Shown piece after piece: positions 27,216 to 37,057 of a stretch of 64,000 bases of DNA. This DNA is from Gluconobacter morbifer G707. Its GTDB lineage: Bacteria; Pseudomonadota; Alphaproteobacteria; Acetobacterales; Acetobacteraceae. The notes under the pieces were generated by a model that saw only the letters and a list, made by a program, of their open reading frames with translations, was not told the DNA's origin and did not search any database. Where the stretch lies: contig NZ_AGQV01000010.1 in assembly GCF_000234355.1 (NCBI RefSeq), forward strand, positions 248,001 to 312,000. The letters are read 5' to 3'. The translations under genes and the position numbers were made by a program. Position 1 is the stretch's first letter. Each line of letters begins with the position of its first letter.

Positions 27216-29080
27216 GATGCAACCTCGCGCGCGGCGCGGACACCATGCCGGAAAGCGCCCGTATAGTTCTGTGCACCGTCGAGTTCGGCATGAGCAATGG
27301 CAATACGGCCAAAGCCCTTCGCCACGATCTCGCGTCCCGGGGGCTGGCCATTGAGTCCATAATAGAACCCCGGCGTCTGGATCACCCGCGCATGTCCCCA
27401 GCGATTGAGAATGATACCGTCGATATCGCGCGCCGGGTCAAATCCGACTTCGGCAAACATCGCGGCCATCTGGGAGCGGATGATGCGTTCATACTCCGTG
27501 TAGCTGGTCGACAGAAGGCGCATGCGCCCGCGTGCACCTTGCTCCCATGCGCTCAGACCAGGGGTATAAAGCCCCATATAGAAGGTCAGGATTATGGGCT
27601 GGTCGGGATGCAGCGGCGGATTGTAATCGGGCGTGACGATCGACTGACGGATATTGGCGCTAAAACCAAACATCGTGCCGTCATCCATCCATCGTGCAGC
27701 CGTGGCATTCAGCCGGTAAAGGAAACGCCAGTTCTTCAACGCCACATTCGCCACCAGCGCAGGCGCATAGGTGAACCCGTCATAGGCGGTACGCATGGCA
27801 GCAGGCAAATCACGCACCACATGTTTGGTGATCCATCCGCCCGTCGCCATAATGACGGCGCGTGCGCGGACATAGCGGATACAACCCGCGCTGGCATATG
27901 CGACGTCCACGATGCCCGAGACTGGATCGTCGCTCCGGTGACGGACCGACACCACCGTGGCGTTCTGGCGGATGCGCACCGGCCCCTCTCCGTCCAGCCG
28001 GGTCGGGTCGATACGTCCTCGCTGCATGGCCGAGAACGAGAGGCCACCGGGAAACAGGCCCGGGATTAACTGTGCAGCCAGATAACGCCCCAACAACGCA
28101 TTACCGCCGGGGAAGGAATAGGTCATACGATCCGAATGCGTGACCAGGTGCATACCGCAGCGTGCGGATATTGCATCGGCACTGACGCCGCCCAGCAAGC
28201 CCACCACCGGCTGATGAAAGGCGGTTACCTCGGGGCAATATCCACATATTGTTTCGAGATAGGTGCGGTAATCGATCCTATCCAGCATGTGGGGATCGTC
28301 AGCATGCCTGGCGCCTTCACCGCGTCGCCAGCGTAACAGGCTTTCCTTCGCCTCTGGTGAAAAAGGCGTACGCACGAGATCATCCTGCCAGATATTCGTG
28401 GCCCAGGAAGGCTGGGCCGCGCCATCCCTGGTTTCAAAACGATAGGCAACATCGACCTGTTTTTCGTTAAACCCATCCATGTTGGAATAATTATCGAGCG
28501 AGAACCGCAGCTTCTTCAGCGATGAATCCCATGATTGCAGGTTGTATTCGTAGGGAATGCCACATTCGCGAAACAGCGCACCAATCGGTGTGTCGGCATC
28601 CGGTTTCGGGGCCAGAAAATCATTCGACCCTTGAGGACCGAGTAGATGGGTGTCCCCGACTATGAATTCATTCTGGCGGGCTTCGCCACCAAAAATCGGA
28701 TGGTTGTCCAGAATCAGGCAGCGCCGGCGGCCGCCAGTCAGGGCCTGATATTCTTTCGCCGCCATCAGTCCGGTCAAACCGCCGCCGACGATCACCAGAT
28801 CGTAGGTTTCAACATTCTCGTCAGGAGAAGGAGCAGGTGGCAAAGCGTCATGCAAGCCGTCGCGCACGCGATGCGCCGCAGTCAGCACTGGCAGCGTGTT
28901 GCCGTTGGCATGCGCATAATCCCCGACGCCACTATAACCGGAAAAATCGTCGATGCCGCCCGGATCGTGCCCCGAAACCGGACAGGCCGCAACCGAACGC
29001 ATACGACCATTGAGGAAATCTCGTCGCGTGGTCCCTTTTCCCATTCCCAAACGGCGATCTTCACTGTTTCCATTAACCAT
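27206..29080 (-). CDS. Spermidine-dehydrogenase-like FAD oxidoreductase
   Basis: The 624-residue flavoprotein has DLVIVGGGLTGLMAAKEY near residue 95 as FAD-binding fold and ILDNHPIFGGEARQNEF after it, as in SpdH-type polyamine dehydrogenases. The leader includes TTRRDFLNG, a twin-arginine-like stretch, but the hydrophobic part that should follow is weak. RLNATAARWMDDGTMFGF and GHARVIQTPGFYYGLNG mark the C-terminal half. It lies ten bases into the multicopper oxidase gene, so both probably form one exported redox pair. GAGG precedes the chosen start. Spermidine as substrate is a family guess. Confidence 0.75.
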   Translation of the reverse strand: MVNGNSEDRRLGMGKGTTRRDFLNGRMRSVAACPVSGHDPGGIDDFSGYSGVGDYAHANGNTLPVLTAAHRVRDGLHDALPPAPSPDENVETYDLVIVGGGLTGLMAAKEYQALTGGRRRCLILDNHPIFGGEARQNEFIVGDTHLLGPQGSNDFLAPKPDADTPIGALFRECGIPYEYNLQSWDSSLKKLRFSLDNYSNMDGFNEKQVDVAYRFETRDGAAQPSWATNIWQDDLVRTPFSPEAKESLLRWRRGEGARHADDPHMLDRIDYRTYLETICGYCPEVTAFHQPVVGLLGGVSADAISARCGMHLVTHSDRMTYSFPGGNALLGRYLAAQLIPGLFPGGLSFSAMQRGRIDPTRLDGEGPVRIRQNATVVSVRHRSDDPVSGIVDVAYASAGCIRYVRARAVIMATGGWITKHVVRDLPAAMRTAYDGFTYAPALVANVALKNWRFLYRLNATAARWMDDGTMFGFSANIRQSIVTPDYNPPLHPDQPIILTFYMGLYTPGLSAWEQGARGRMRLLSTSYTEYERIIRSQMAAMFAEVGFDPARDIDGIILNRWGHARVIQTPGFYYGLNGQPPGREIVAKGFGRIAIAHAELDGAQNYTGAFRHGVRAAREVASWS

Positions 29081-29167
29081 TTCGTTTCCTCGAAGGACCG
29101 TTCTGTCTGCTTTCGAGAAAGAAAAGCAGACAGATGGAAATTTTAATCAGGATCATCTTTTAAAGCG

Positions 29168-29392
29168 TTAGATCAATACGATTACGATAATATCTGCGGT
29201 GAAGGAAATACCGGAACCATTCCGGTCGTATGGACCATCCCAACTGACGTCAAGCGACTCTTCCTGGAACGGGTGTTGAAAAATGTTATCGATGCCGATG
29301 GCAATATGAACGTCGGAAATCGCATGGTAATTCCCCTTCAAAATCGGGCAGCCATGCTGGGATGTTAATGAACCCGATGCGTTGTGCGGCAA
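29168..29392 (-). pseudogene. C-terminal scrap of a TonB-dependent receptor
   Basis: The 74-residue frame reads HAISDVHIAIGIDNIF, then HPFQEESLDV and a tail NGSGISFTADIIV. This is the pattern of the last beta-strands of TonB-dependent receptors (xIxVGIDNLFDxxY then PGRxFxxx). No plug or barrel part is nearby. The frame was probably cut by an insertion or deletion, and it may once have belonged with the multicopper oxidase and flavoprotein genes. The assignment is by eye. Confidence 0.45.
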
Positions 29393-29465
29393 TGTTTGGG
29401 GAAGGCAAGATAATCACACTGTTCAGTGAGCGTAAAGCCGACAATTATCAGGCTAAGTTCAGGGT

Positions 29466-29549
29466 TCATAACCAGAACACGACGATTGCTGCGAAGAAAT
29501 AGGTTTTGCATTAGTCTGCTGTGGCAGCGATGAGGATGATAGAGAAGAC
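29466..29549 (-). mobile_element. IS5-type transposase C-terminal scar
   Basis: On the minus strand the frame reads FSIILIAATAD, a stop, then TYFFAAIVVFWL and a stop. The last residues of IS5-family transposases typically read SAIxIAATVIFWL, so two related tail copies may be overlaid here. The element is far too short to be active. The scar lies directly after the GH35 gene. Confidence 0.35.
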
Positions 29550-29568
29550 CTAGATATCAATCCTGAGC

Positions 29569-31415
29569 CTAAAATCCAGTCAAAGCCTTATATCCCTTGA
29601 TACTGGCAGGGTTTTCCTGATGATAATCGAGAATTAGCACCTCATTTCCTATGGGACGTATCCAGCACGCCGGGCAGAACAGACGATACTGCGGACCTAT
29701 ATGCCAGAAGCGTCCAAGGGCATGACCATTGACCCAGACATATCCTTTTTTCCAAGAACTCATATCGATATAAACTCCGCCTCTAGCGGGACGATCAAAG
29801 TGAGCCCTGAAGAGAAAACCGTGTTGGATGGCTCGGTCAGGTAAAGCACGCAGCGTTGAAATATGACTATCGTCCAAGGGAAACCCTGTTATGGTCCAAT
29901 TCCGTAACGGCTTTTCATCCAGGGACACATGTCCTTCCAGACCTTTTCGATCACCGAGAGCCGCTCCATAGCCAATATGGCCGAACGTATCGATTATGAT
30001 ATCGAGTTTCCTCGGCTTTTCAGCTTTCGAAATCATGAAGCTGGCTTCACCCGGATTTACGCGCGAGACCGTCCCGATATCTGTTCCCTCTAGGAAAAGC
30101 CGTGCGTAATCATGCACAGGTGGCAATTTGAGCAGTCCACTCATCCCGGCGGGGATAGTGGTCCGGTAAAGTGCCATTCCCTGACCCTGATGAAGGGCTC
30201 TTTCCATCGAAATCGGTGTGTCGCAGATCACGGTCGCACCTGGTGCTTCCCACAGAGAGCCGGCACGATGTGCCATTACAGGTTCAAATTCTACCATTGG
30301 AGGTGGTTCAGGAATTGACAGATCCTTGCAGTCCCCATGGTCAATCAGGAGATTGCGGAATGCATAATACTTTTTCGTCGGGCGTCCAGCTTCATCAATC
30401 GGCGCATCATAATCGTAACTTGTAATGACCGGCTGAAACCCCGAACCATCCCGATGGGCATTGGCGCCAGCTCCAAAGCCGAAATTCGTCCCACCATGTA
30501 CGACGTACAGGTTGAACGACAGACCCTTCGCCACTATTGCAGAAAAATCCTTGGTGAATTCGACGCGTGCCAGGTCTTTATCTTCCCAGTGCGTCAGCCA
30601 GCCAGGATAGGCTTCGCTGATCCAGGCGGGGTCCTGTGTGCTAATACTCTTTGTACCTGAAATATCGTTTTCTCCATCCAGACCAATGGCACATCCCGGC
30701 AAATTGGTGCGTCTTTCAGTTAGTTGGGGCAGACCATCTGCTGTAGAAAACGGCCCGGGAATACCAGCCTGAATCCACGCTTCCCGGACCCAGACCATAT
30801 ATATCCTGTCGCTTCCGAAAGACGCGTATTCGTTTTCGACCTGTATCATGATGATAGGGCCGCCATTCGCAGCCAGATAAGGCCTGATGGACGAGGCGAT
30901 TGCTGTGATGTACCGCTGGCAGGCTTTCAGAAAACGTGGATCGCGTGTTCGCAAAGAAATATCTTCATCGAAGAGAAGATAGGCCGGGAGCCCTCCCAAG
31001 TCCCACTCCCCGCAGATATAAGGACCAGGACGAAGAAAACCCAAAGACCGGCATCCTGACAGAGCTGTATGAAAGCCGGGAAATTGCATCTATCCGTGTG
31101 GAAATCAAAATGCCCGGGCGAACGCTCAAGAGTATTCCACATCAGATAAATACTGATGGTATTCAGGCCCATGGCCTTTGCCATTGCAATGCGCGACGGC
31201 CACTCTTCCCGCGGAATACGCGCAGGATGCATTTCGCCTGATCGAATTTGCATCGGCACTCCATCCAGACGGCAGCCTTCTGGATGGAGAGTAAAGCTGT
31301 GCGCTCGCCCATCTGGGCTCACTACCCGACACTCCACAGCACAAACAGGCTTGATCAGGTGATGCCCAAGAGAGAAAAGGCCCAGCGCAACGGTAGAACG
31401 ACGAGTAAGGGACAT
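29569..31415 (-). pseudogene. GH35 beta-galactosidase, frameshifted
   Basis: The N-terminal part (from 31415) starts MSLTRRSTVALGL with a signal-like leader and continues through MAKAMGLNTISIYLMWNTLE to QDAGLWVF. There the frame changes. The rest (from about 31040 down to 29569) continues LRPGPYICGEWDLGGLPAYL, with acid/base Glu in QVENEYASFG and the nucleophile region in ISEAYPGWLTHW. One base is missing from the AAAA run at 31036-31039 on the plus strand; a fifth A would restore the frame. The enzyme would release terminal beta-galactose. It is last in an operon after the TonB receptor and GH36-like genes. A sequencing error is an alternative to true decay. Confidence 0.85.
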
Positions 31416-31422
31416 GATGACC

Positions 31423-33432
31423 TTATGGTGTAAGTTCGAGTGTCATCACCTCGAAAGGCGCTAACTGGATTAAAAGTGGATGGTCAGCATCCAGGCTTTT
31501 GGGGATGGTAGATTTCGCCCAGAGTGCACGTACCGCATAATGCGTTGGGGCATCGGAAGGAATTTCCAGTACATTACGGGGTTCAATAAGTATCGAGCGA
31601 GGTTTCTGATCTGGATTGCGCAGGGTCAGAAAAGCCTTCTGTGGCGTCCATGCAGCCCACCCATAAGGCTCCAGTCGCCCTGGATCACCACCGACCCAAT
31701 GACTGTCTTTCAGAATTTCCGCATTGGCTCGTGCCCATTTTGCCGTATCCGCAATAACGTCCCAGTCCTCGGTTTTCAGAAGATCAGGCGTTACATAGAG
31801 CTCCTGCTCGTCCGTACCTGTGGCGAAAAAGGAATGAACCTCGTCAGGAAAATCATCTCCCGGGTCGTCGTTCAGACGTTGATTTTTCTGTGCGTAGATG
31901 ATGCCATGCAGCATCAGTGAATTCAGGGGGAAAAGCGGCGCCTTGACTACGATATTATGATAGGTATCGGAGTCACGGTATGTGATCCAGCGCTGGCGCT
32001 TGGTACCGACACCTCGAAGCATATCATCTTCACCTCCGCGCCAAATTGAGTCTGCCGTGCGCAGCCAGAACGGAGATGGGTATGTGCCGGTTGTCAGGTT
32101 AATAAAGGTGTCAGGCCTGGCCTTATAGATATCAGCAATAAGGTGAATTGCCGCATCAAAATCACTGTTAAAGACACTATTTTTGGCAACCTGACTCGCA
32201 TTCCCCGTACCATCGAATTTGAACTGATTAATGCAGTCCTGGGTCAGAAGCGTCATTACAGCCTTATGAAACCCAGCGAAATAACGCTGTCCCGACAGAT
32301 CAAATCCGCCGTCCTGTATCTCTAGACCCAGCTTGCGACCATGAGCTACTCGTATCTCCTTGGGCTTACCATAACCGCCCCATGGAGAAAGCCACACGCC
32401 TGGAGCAGCCCCGTAAGATGACGCAAGAGCACAAAGAGGACGAAAGCCTTCCGGAAAATCCTTGCTGAAATTCCACTGGCCACTTCTGTCGTCCCAGCCA
32501 TCATCAAACAGAAACGAATTGAGCTTAACTCCCCGTTTGCGGACCAGTTCTTTACCAATACGACTGATGCGATTTTCTGCATCTTTTTGCGTGTAAGGTG
32601 TGAAATAGCCGATATCGTACCAGGAGTTATAGTTCAGGAACGGCCGGTAAGGATGCGTACGCTCGCGTTCTACATAAATCTGGAAATCCCGGCGCATCTG
32701 CCCATGCCGAACAATACCACCCACAGCGGAAACCGTCAGTTCATGGCCAACAGGGACAGGAAGAACCTGAGAAAGACTGAGTCGTGACTGCCCATTGAAT
32801 ACGAGGCTATCCGCAAGGGGGCTCTCGATTCCAAAATAGCTGTCTTCGATCGCAACAGGTGATCCTTGCACGTCTCCGATGACTTCACCGACATCAGTAT
32901 GGGCGTCGAATAGCGAAACAGTTTTCAGGTGAAGAGCCGTCTTCACCGGAATAACAGTCAGACTTTGGCGCAGATAGGGTGAACCGTTGCGCTGCTCAAC
33001 GCGCCATGTCGCAGTAAAACGGCCTTTGGGATCAGAAAAATGCGCAACGACTGCTTTCCCGTCCAAATGATCCGCTGCACGCGCAGACCCCGGCGCAGGC
33101 AAAAGAGCCTCCTCATACGGCTGGTCCGTTTGGTGAAGACTTTCGTTCGAGATTTTTTCGCCATCCGCTAAAGTAATCGTAAAAAGAGAAACCAATGAAA
33201 CTATTCGCCCATGAATGACATCAATAAAACTCGCCTTATCCAGAGTTTCATTGTTCTGATGCCAGGACAGTTTGACAACATTGTTGCCTAGTGAGCCATT
33301 GCTGGTGATCATATCAGCGTATGTTGGTCCTGGTGAGAGAATACCAGTTTCCTGTCTGGCAGCATGGGCTGGCATCAGGATATTGGTTGTGAGAAGGGTC
33401 GCAATGAGCGCGTTCCTGAAAAAAACAGCCAT
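31423..33432 (-). CDS. GH36-like glycoside hydrolase (alpha-galactosidase/alpha-N-acetylgalactosaminidase type)
   Basis: The 669-residue secreted enzyme has a signal peptide ending near MPAHA. Its centre resembles clan GH-D: FLNYNSWYDIGYFTPYTQ, SFLFDDGWDD, APGVWLSPWGGYG, then INQFKFDGTGN, where the Asp in KFDG would be the nucleophile. GH36 and GH27 enzymes hydrolyse alpha-linked galactose or N-acetylgalactosamine. It starts 3 bases after the TonB receptor ends and is followed 8 bases later by the GH35 gene. The amino-sugar genes in the divergent operon favour an alpha-GalNAc or alpha-Gal substrate from glycoproteins, by inference. Confidence 0.8.
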   Translation of the reverse strand: MAVFFRNALIATLLTTNILMPAHAARQETGILSPGPTYADMITSNGSLGNNVVKLSWHQNNETLDKASFIDVIHGRIVSLVSLFTITLADGEKISNESLHQTDQPYEEALLPAPGSARAADHLDGKAVVAHFSDPKGRFTATWRVEQRNGSPYLRQSLTVIPVKTALHLKTVSLFDAHTDVGEVIGDVQGSPVAIEDSYFGIESPLADSLVFNGQSRLSLSQVLPVPVGHELTVSAVGGIVRHGQMRRDFQIYVERERTHPYRPFLNYNSWYDIGYFTPYTQKDAENRISRIGKELVRKRGVKLNSFLFDDGWDDRSGQWNFSKDFPEGFRPLCALASSYGAAPGVWLSPWGGYGKPKEIRVAHGRKLGLEIQDGGFDLSGQRYFAGFHKAVMTLLTQDCINQFKFDGTGNASQVAKNSVFNSDFDAAIHLIADIYKARPDTFINLTTGTYPSPFWLRTADSIWRGGEDDMLRGVGTKRQRWITYRDSDTYHNIVVKAPLFPLNSLMLHGIIYAQKNQRLNDDPGDDFPDEVHSFFATGTDEQELYVTPDLLKTEDWDVIADTAKWARANAEILKDSHWVGGDPGRLEPYGWAAWTPQKAFLTLRNPDQKPRSILIEPRNVLEIPSDAPTHYAVRALWAKSTIPKSLDADHPLLIQLAPFEVMTLELTP

Positions 33433-33435
33433 GTT

Positions 33436-35877
33436 TCAAAAACCTGAAGACATCGAAAAGACGAGACCGAAACCACCGCCCACAGTATAAAGCGGTGAGC
33501 TTCCCTTAAGCGTCGAGCCAAAGACCCCTTTGACTGGGTGAGCATTGAACGCTCCCCCACCAGAGGCAAGATATTTGTTATCTGTGAGGTTAAGGGCGTT
33601 AACCTGAAGTTGTGGTGACTTGGCAAACCAGATTTTTTTGAAGCGATAACCAAGCGTCGCATTTCCAATCGCATATGCTGGCATCTTCTCGTCATTCATG
33701 AACGTCGAATACTGGGATCCAACGTAAGACATATAGCCATTGGCGAAGAAATGACCGTCGTCGTAAGAAAGGCCGAAATTTACCGTATAAGCGGGGCTGT
33801 TAATGGCGATTTTTCCAGCGCTTCGGATGTAGTCCGTACCGTCCGGAAGATTATTGTCCATCGTTGCATGCAGGTACTGGAAAGAGGCATATGGACTTAA
33901 GCCGTGCCAGGGACGCAGGCCGATTGCAAGCTGTGCGCCACGTGAAGTCTGCCCACCCGCATTGACATACTGCGAGACCAGACGTCCCCCTGTATAAGCC
34001 GTCACTGAGCTCTGACGGTTAGTCATATTGTAGTTAAACAGAGAAGCCGTAATATTGATCAGACCGGTGTGGCGATAGCCAATTTCTTCCGAAATCGAGT
34101 ATTCTGGCTTCAGGCCGGTTGAGTGTGCCAGATCGATTTGGGGTGAACCCGCATCCCAGTAATTGCCATATACCAGAATACCAGACGGTTCACGGAATGC
34201 TGTTGCAGCATCAAAGTAAATCTGATCATGGGGCGTGATTTGATAGGACGCTGAAATCTGCGGCAGGGGCTGCGCATCACTGCGGCCATAGTTATAGTCG
34301 TCACCTGGGATGAGATTCGTGGATTTATAAGACATCATGACAAACTTCAACCCTGCGTTCAGGGTTAGCTTGTCATTGAACATCTTGTAAGTATCAGACA
34401 GGAAAAGCGAATTCAGCTGCTGGATCAGATGAATATTGAACTGCATGACTGCATCGCCATATTGATCTCTGATTGGATATTTCCCCCAGAAATTTTCGGC
34501 AGTCCCATTCGGTCCAATAACTGAAAACGGCGCCTGCTCGGTCTGGTTGTAATAATTGTACCAGTACCCTGCTTGCAATTCATTATGACCTGCCTTCCAG
34601 GACAGGACATTATTAAATCCAGCCGTATGCTGATTGAAATTATCAACGGCCTGTATGGCAGCCGACCCATCAACGGCACCCGGAATGTTTAAATTTCCTG
34701 TTGGTCGGGTACCATTGTAGCCTTCCTCAGCCTGATCCTGGCCATTGTTTCCTGCTCCGTGCAGATGGACGTAATAAGGCTCGCTGGTAAACGTCAGGCC
34801 ATGCCCGAGATTAAAGACAAGCGGCGCGCCGATAACAACCGAATGACGCTCTTCTGAATTCAGCTTATAGTAATTGACGTCGCCTGGAGTGTAAGTTGGA
34901 TCATAATAAGCTGCAGAACGCCCGGTTTGCTTCCACTGCGACTTGGAAATGCTCAGCAGGAATGGAAAACTCTGCTCGGTCCAGGTCATGAACACGCGTG
35001 CACTGTTTCCTTCTCCCCATTCCTTCATCACCTTGGCATCAATATGAGAGCGGCGATCCCGACCCGGACCAAGCCACTGCGCATTGGTTCCATAGGAATA
35101 GGATGCAAACGCCTTCACGCCGCTGTGACCGATTTCCCCGGTATCAAATCGTACAAATTCGCGCGCAAGCTGATGATTGCCGTAGGATACGTTCACCTTG
35201 CCACCGAGACGACTCTCCGGATCCGACAAATACTGTTTGATAGCACCTGCAACCGAGTTGTAGACGGGGGAAGAAATGTCAGCCACACCCTGCTGCACAG
35301 TAATTTTGCTGATATTTTCTGTATCGGATGCCTCGGACGTAAAAGGGGCATAAGAAGAAGGATCAGCGATCGGGATCCCTTCGAATGTGTAGCCAACAGA
35401 GGTCTGGCTCATACCACGCATATAAAAGCTGCTCTGATCGGACTGACCAAAAGCATCAGCATTCGAAAGCGTAATTCCCGGCGTATACTGAACCAGGGAG
35501 ATCGGATTGCTGGTTGCCGCCTGTTTGGCAATAAAATCCCGCGTAACTGATTGCTGGGCCTTTGCCGCAGTTTCTGGCGGCAAGAGTCCCCCACCCGGGG
35601 TCGTATTCGTGACCCCGGTGGATGTGACAGCTGCAACGACGTGAATGCTTTCGGAAGCCTTTGCATCTACTGCTTGCTTTCTGGGAGATGCCTTTGAAGA
35701 GGTGGAAGCGGCTTTCAGTGCTGGCCCCGCCCTGTTGTGCAGAGGCTTGTATGTCGTCGTCTTAGCAAGGCCTGGTGCTGTCAGAACAGTCGAACACAGG
35801 AGTGTCATGCCAGTCAGCTGAAAGAGACGAAGCGACCTTGATCCGGGAAGAGCCGAGCAGTTGATAGAAGAACGCAT
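33436..35877 (-). CDS. TonB-dependent outer-membrane receptor
   Basis: The 813-residue receptor has a signal peptide ending near APGLAKTT and a disordered linker. A plug domain follows (about residues 105-235, with NPISLVQYTPGITLSNADAF and SSFYMRGM), then a barrel ending in a canonical aromatic tail, VFSMSSGF. CGGAG lies at good spacing before the start. It is first in the minus-strand operon with two glycosidases, so it probably imports an oligosaccharide or glycopeptide released outside the cell. The divergent DeoR operon shares the 300-base regulatory gap. Confidence 0.93.
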   Translation of the reverse strand: MRSSINCSALPGSRSLRLFQLTGMTLLCSTVLTAPGLAKTTTYKPLHNRAGPALKAASTSSKASPRKQAVDAKASESIHVVAAVTSTGVTNTTPGGGLLPPETAAKAQQSVTRDFIAKQAATSNPISLVQYTPGITLSNADAFGQSDQSSFYMRGMSQTSVGYTFEGIPIADPSSYAPFTSEASDTENISKITVQQGVADISSPVYNSVAGAIKQYLSDPESRLGGKVNVSYGNHQLAREFVRFDTGEIGHSGVKAFASYSYGTNAQWLGPGRDRRSHIDAKVMKEWGEGNSARVFMTWTEQSFPFLLSISKSQWKQTGRSAAYYDPTYTPGDVNYYKLNSEERHSVVIGAPLVFNLGHGLTFTSEPYYVHLHGAGNNGQDQAEEGYNGTRPTGNLNIPGAVDGSAAIQAVDNFNQHTAGFNNVLSWKAGHNELQAGYWYNYYNQTEQAPFSVIGPNGTAENFWGKYPIRDQYGDAVMQFNIHLIQQLNSLFLSDTYKMFNDKLTLNAGLKFVMMSYKSTNLIPGDDYNYGRSDAQPLPQISASYQITPHDQIYFDAATAFREPSGILVYGNYWDAGSPQIDLAHSTGLKPEYSISEEIGYRHTGLINITASLFNYNMTNRQSSVTAYTGGRLVSQYVNAGGQTSRGAQLAIGLRPWHGLSPYASFQYLHATMDNNLPDGTDYIRSAGKIAINSPAYTVNFGLSYDDGHFFANGYMSYVGSQYSTFMNDEKMPAYAIGNATLGYRFKKIWFAKSPQLQVNALNLTDNKYLASGGGAFNAHPVKGVFGSTLKGSSPLYTVGGGFGLVFSMSSGF

Positions 35878-36012
35878 TGGACCACTCCGTTGATGGTGGT
35901 CTCAGGATAACCATGCAGCCGATTATGATTGCAACAACAAAACATTCATAAACGATCAATAAAAATCTTTGAGTGAATGAGATTCTTGCCCGGATAGCCT
36001 GATATTTAGGGG

Positions 36013-36099
36013 TTTTTTCGTTTCTTTTCCTTACGAAAAAAAATTAAAGCTTCGATTCGAGATTTTTTCGATCATTATCGATCAACTTAAGTCTTGACA
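36013..36099. promoter_or_regulatory. Divergent promoter region with DeoR/AgaR-type operators
   Basis: The gap between the TonB receptor and the DeoR gene is AT-rich. TTTCGTTTCTTTTCCTT at 36016-36032 fits the TTTCRTTTYRTTTY core that I recall for E. coli AgaR except at one base. A second block, TTTTTTCGATCATTATCG, follows at 36063. TTGACA at 36094-36099 is a good -35 box for the plus-strand operon, but its -10 box is weak. The DeoR protein probably represses both directions. Confidence 0.45.
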
Positions 36100-36177
36100 T
36101 GATCGTAATTTAGAGTGGAATTTGAGAGCCGCCGGAAACGGTGCCATTATCAGGTCCGTTTCTGAACCGGAGTTCCT

Positions 36178-36975
36178 ATGCAGCCCGATCGCCTCGCCCA
36201 AATTCGCCACCATCTTTATCGCCACGGGATAACAAGCGTGACGGAGCTGGCCAAAGTGGTAGAGAGTTCAGTCGCAACCATTCGCCGGGACCTTCAGCGC
36301 CTTGAGGAGCAGGGATATGTACGCCGGACACATGGAGGCGCTGAAATTATTGGCTCAGGAAACGCTGAAGTCGGGTTCCACGCCCGCGAAAGTCATCGTT
36401 TGGCCACCAAAAGAGCAATTGCTGACGCTGCTTATGAACGGCTGATCGAGAACACATCAATTTTTCTGGATTCTGGAACGACGGTCCTGCAGCTTGCAAA
36501 GCGTCTACGACTGCACCCCATCCCATTAACCGTATTTACCAACAGTGTGGCAATTGTTGATGCCCTGCTCGATACACCCAGAATCCAGCTGACACTTCTG
36601 GCCGGACGGGTCCGTAACGAGAACCGTAGTATTGTTGGCCCCCTGGCTGAACGTAGCATTGAAGCCTTGTGGTTCGACCAGTTGTTTCTTGGAGCCAGTG
36701 CCGTACAGCCCGACGGTAGCATTGCTACCCCTGATAGTGATGAGGCCAGTCTGAATGCAGCGATGTTGCGCCACTCAACAATGCGATTTCTGCTGATGGA
36801 CAGCGGAAAATTCGGCAAGCATTCAACATTTAGAGTAGGGACGCTCGACGATGTCACCCATGTCATCACAGACGATCATCTGGACGAAGAATGGGTGTCA
36901 CGTCTGGCTCAGACGGAGTTGTCGTGCAGCTATGTTTCCGGAGCAGGCATCCATGATGAAAGCGAAGACATTTAA
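36178..36975 (+). CDS. DeoR-family regulator (AgaR-like)
   Basis: This 265-residue repressor has a winged helix in the first 60 residues (GITSVTELAKVVESSVATIRRDLQRLEEQG). The C-terminal sensor has NTSIFLDSGTTVLQLAKRL, FDQLFLGASAVQPDGSI and LLMDSGKFGKHSTF. It heads the plus-strand operon and is followed by a SIS sugar isomerase 80 bases later. CGGAG precedes the ATG. An amino-sugar or sugar phosphate is the expected inducer. By context it resembles AgaR of GalNAc/galactosamine loci. Confidence 0.88.
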   Translation: MQPDRLAQIRHHLYRHGITSVTELAKVVESSVATIRRDLQRLEEQGYVRRTHGGAEIIGSGNAEVGFHARESHRLATKRAIADAAYERLIENTSIFLDSGTTVLQLAKRLRLHPIPLTVFTNSVAIVDALLDTPRIQLTLLAGRVRNENRSIVGPLAERSIEALWFDQLFLGASAVQPDGSIATPDSDEASLNAAMLRHSTMRFLLMDSGKFGKHSTFRVGTLDDVTHVITDDHLDEEWVSRLAQTELSCSYVSGAGIHDESEDI

Positions 36976-37057
36976 CCCGAACCCTACTTCTTCAAATGCA
37001 CACATGAAATTCTGAGTGAACCGGACACCCATCTCTCCTGGTAAGGGAAATACAGCC

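Noticed and set aside
31030-31045. Programmed ribosomal frameshift in the GH35 gene
   Set aside because: No slippery heptamer with a downstream structure is evident and GH35 enzymes are not known to use frameshifting; a mutation or read error is simpler.
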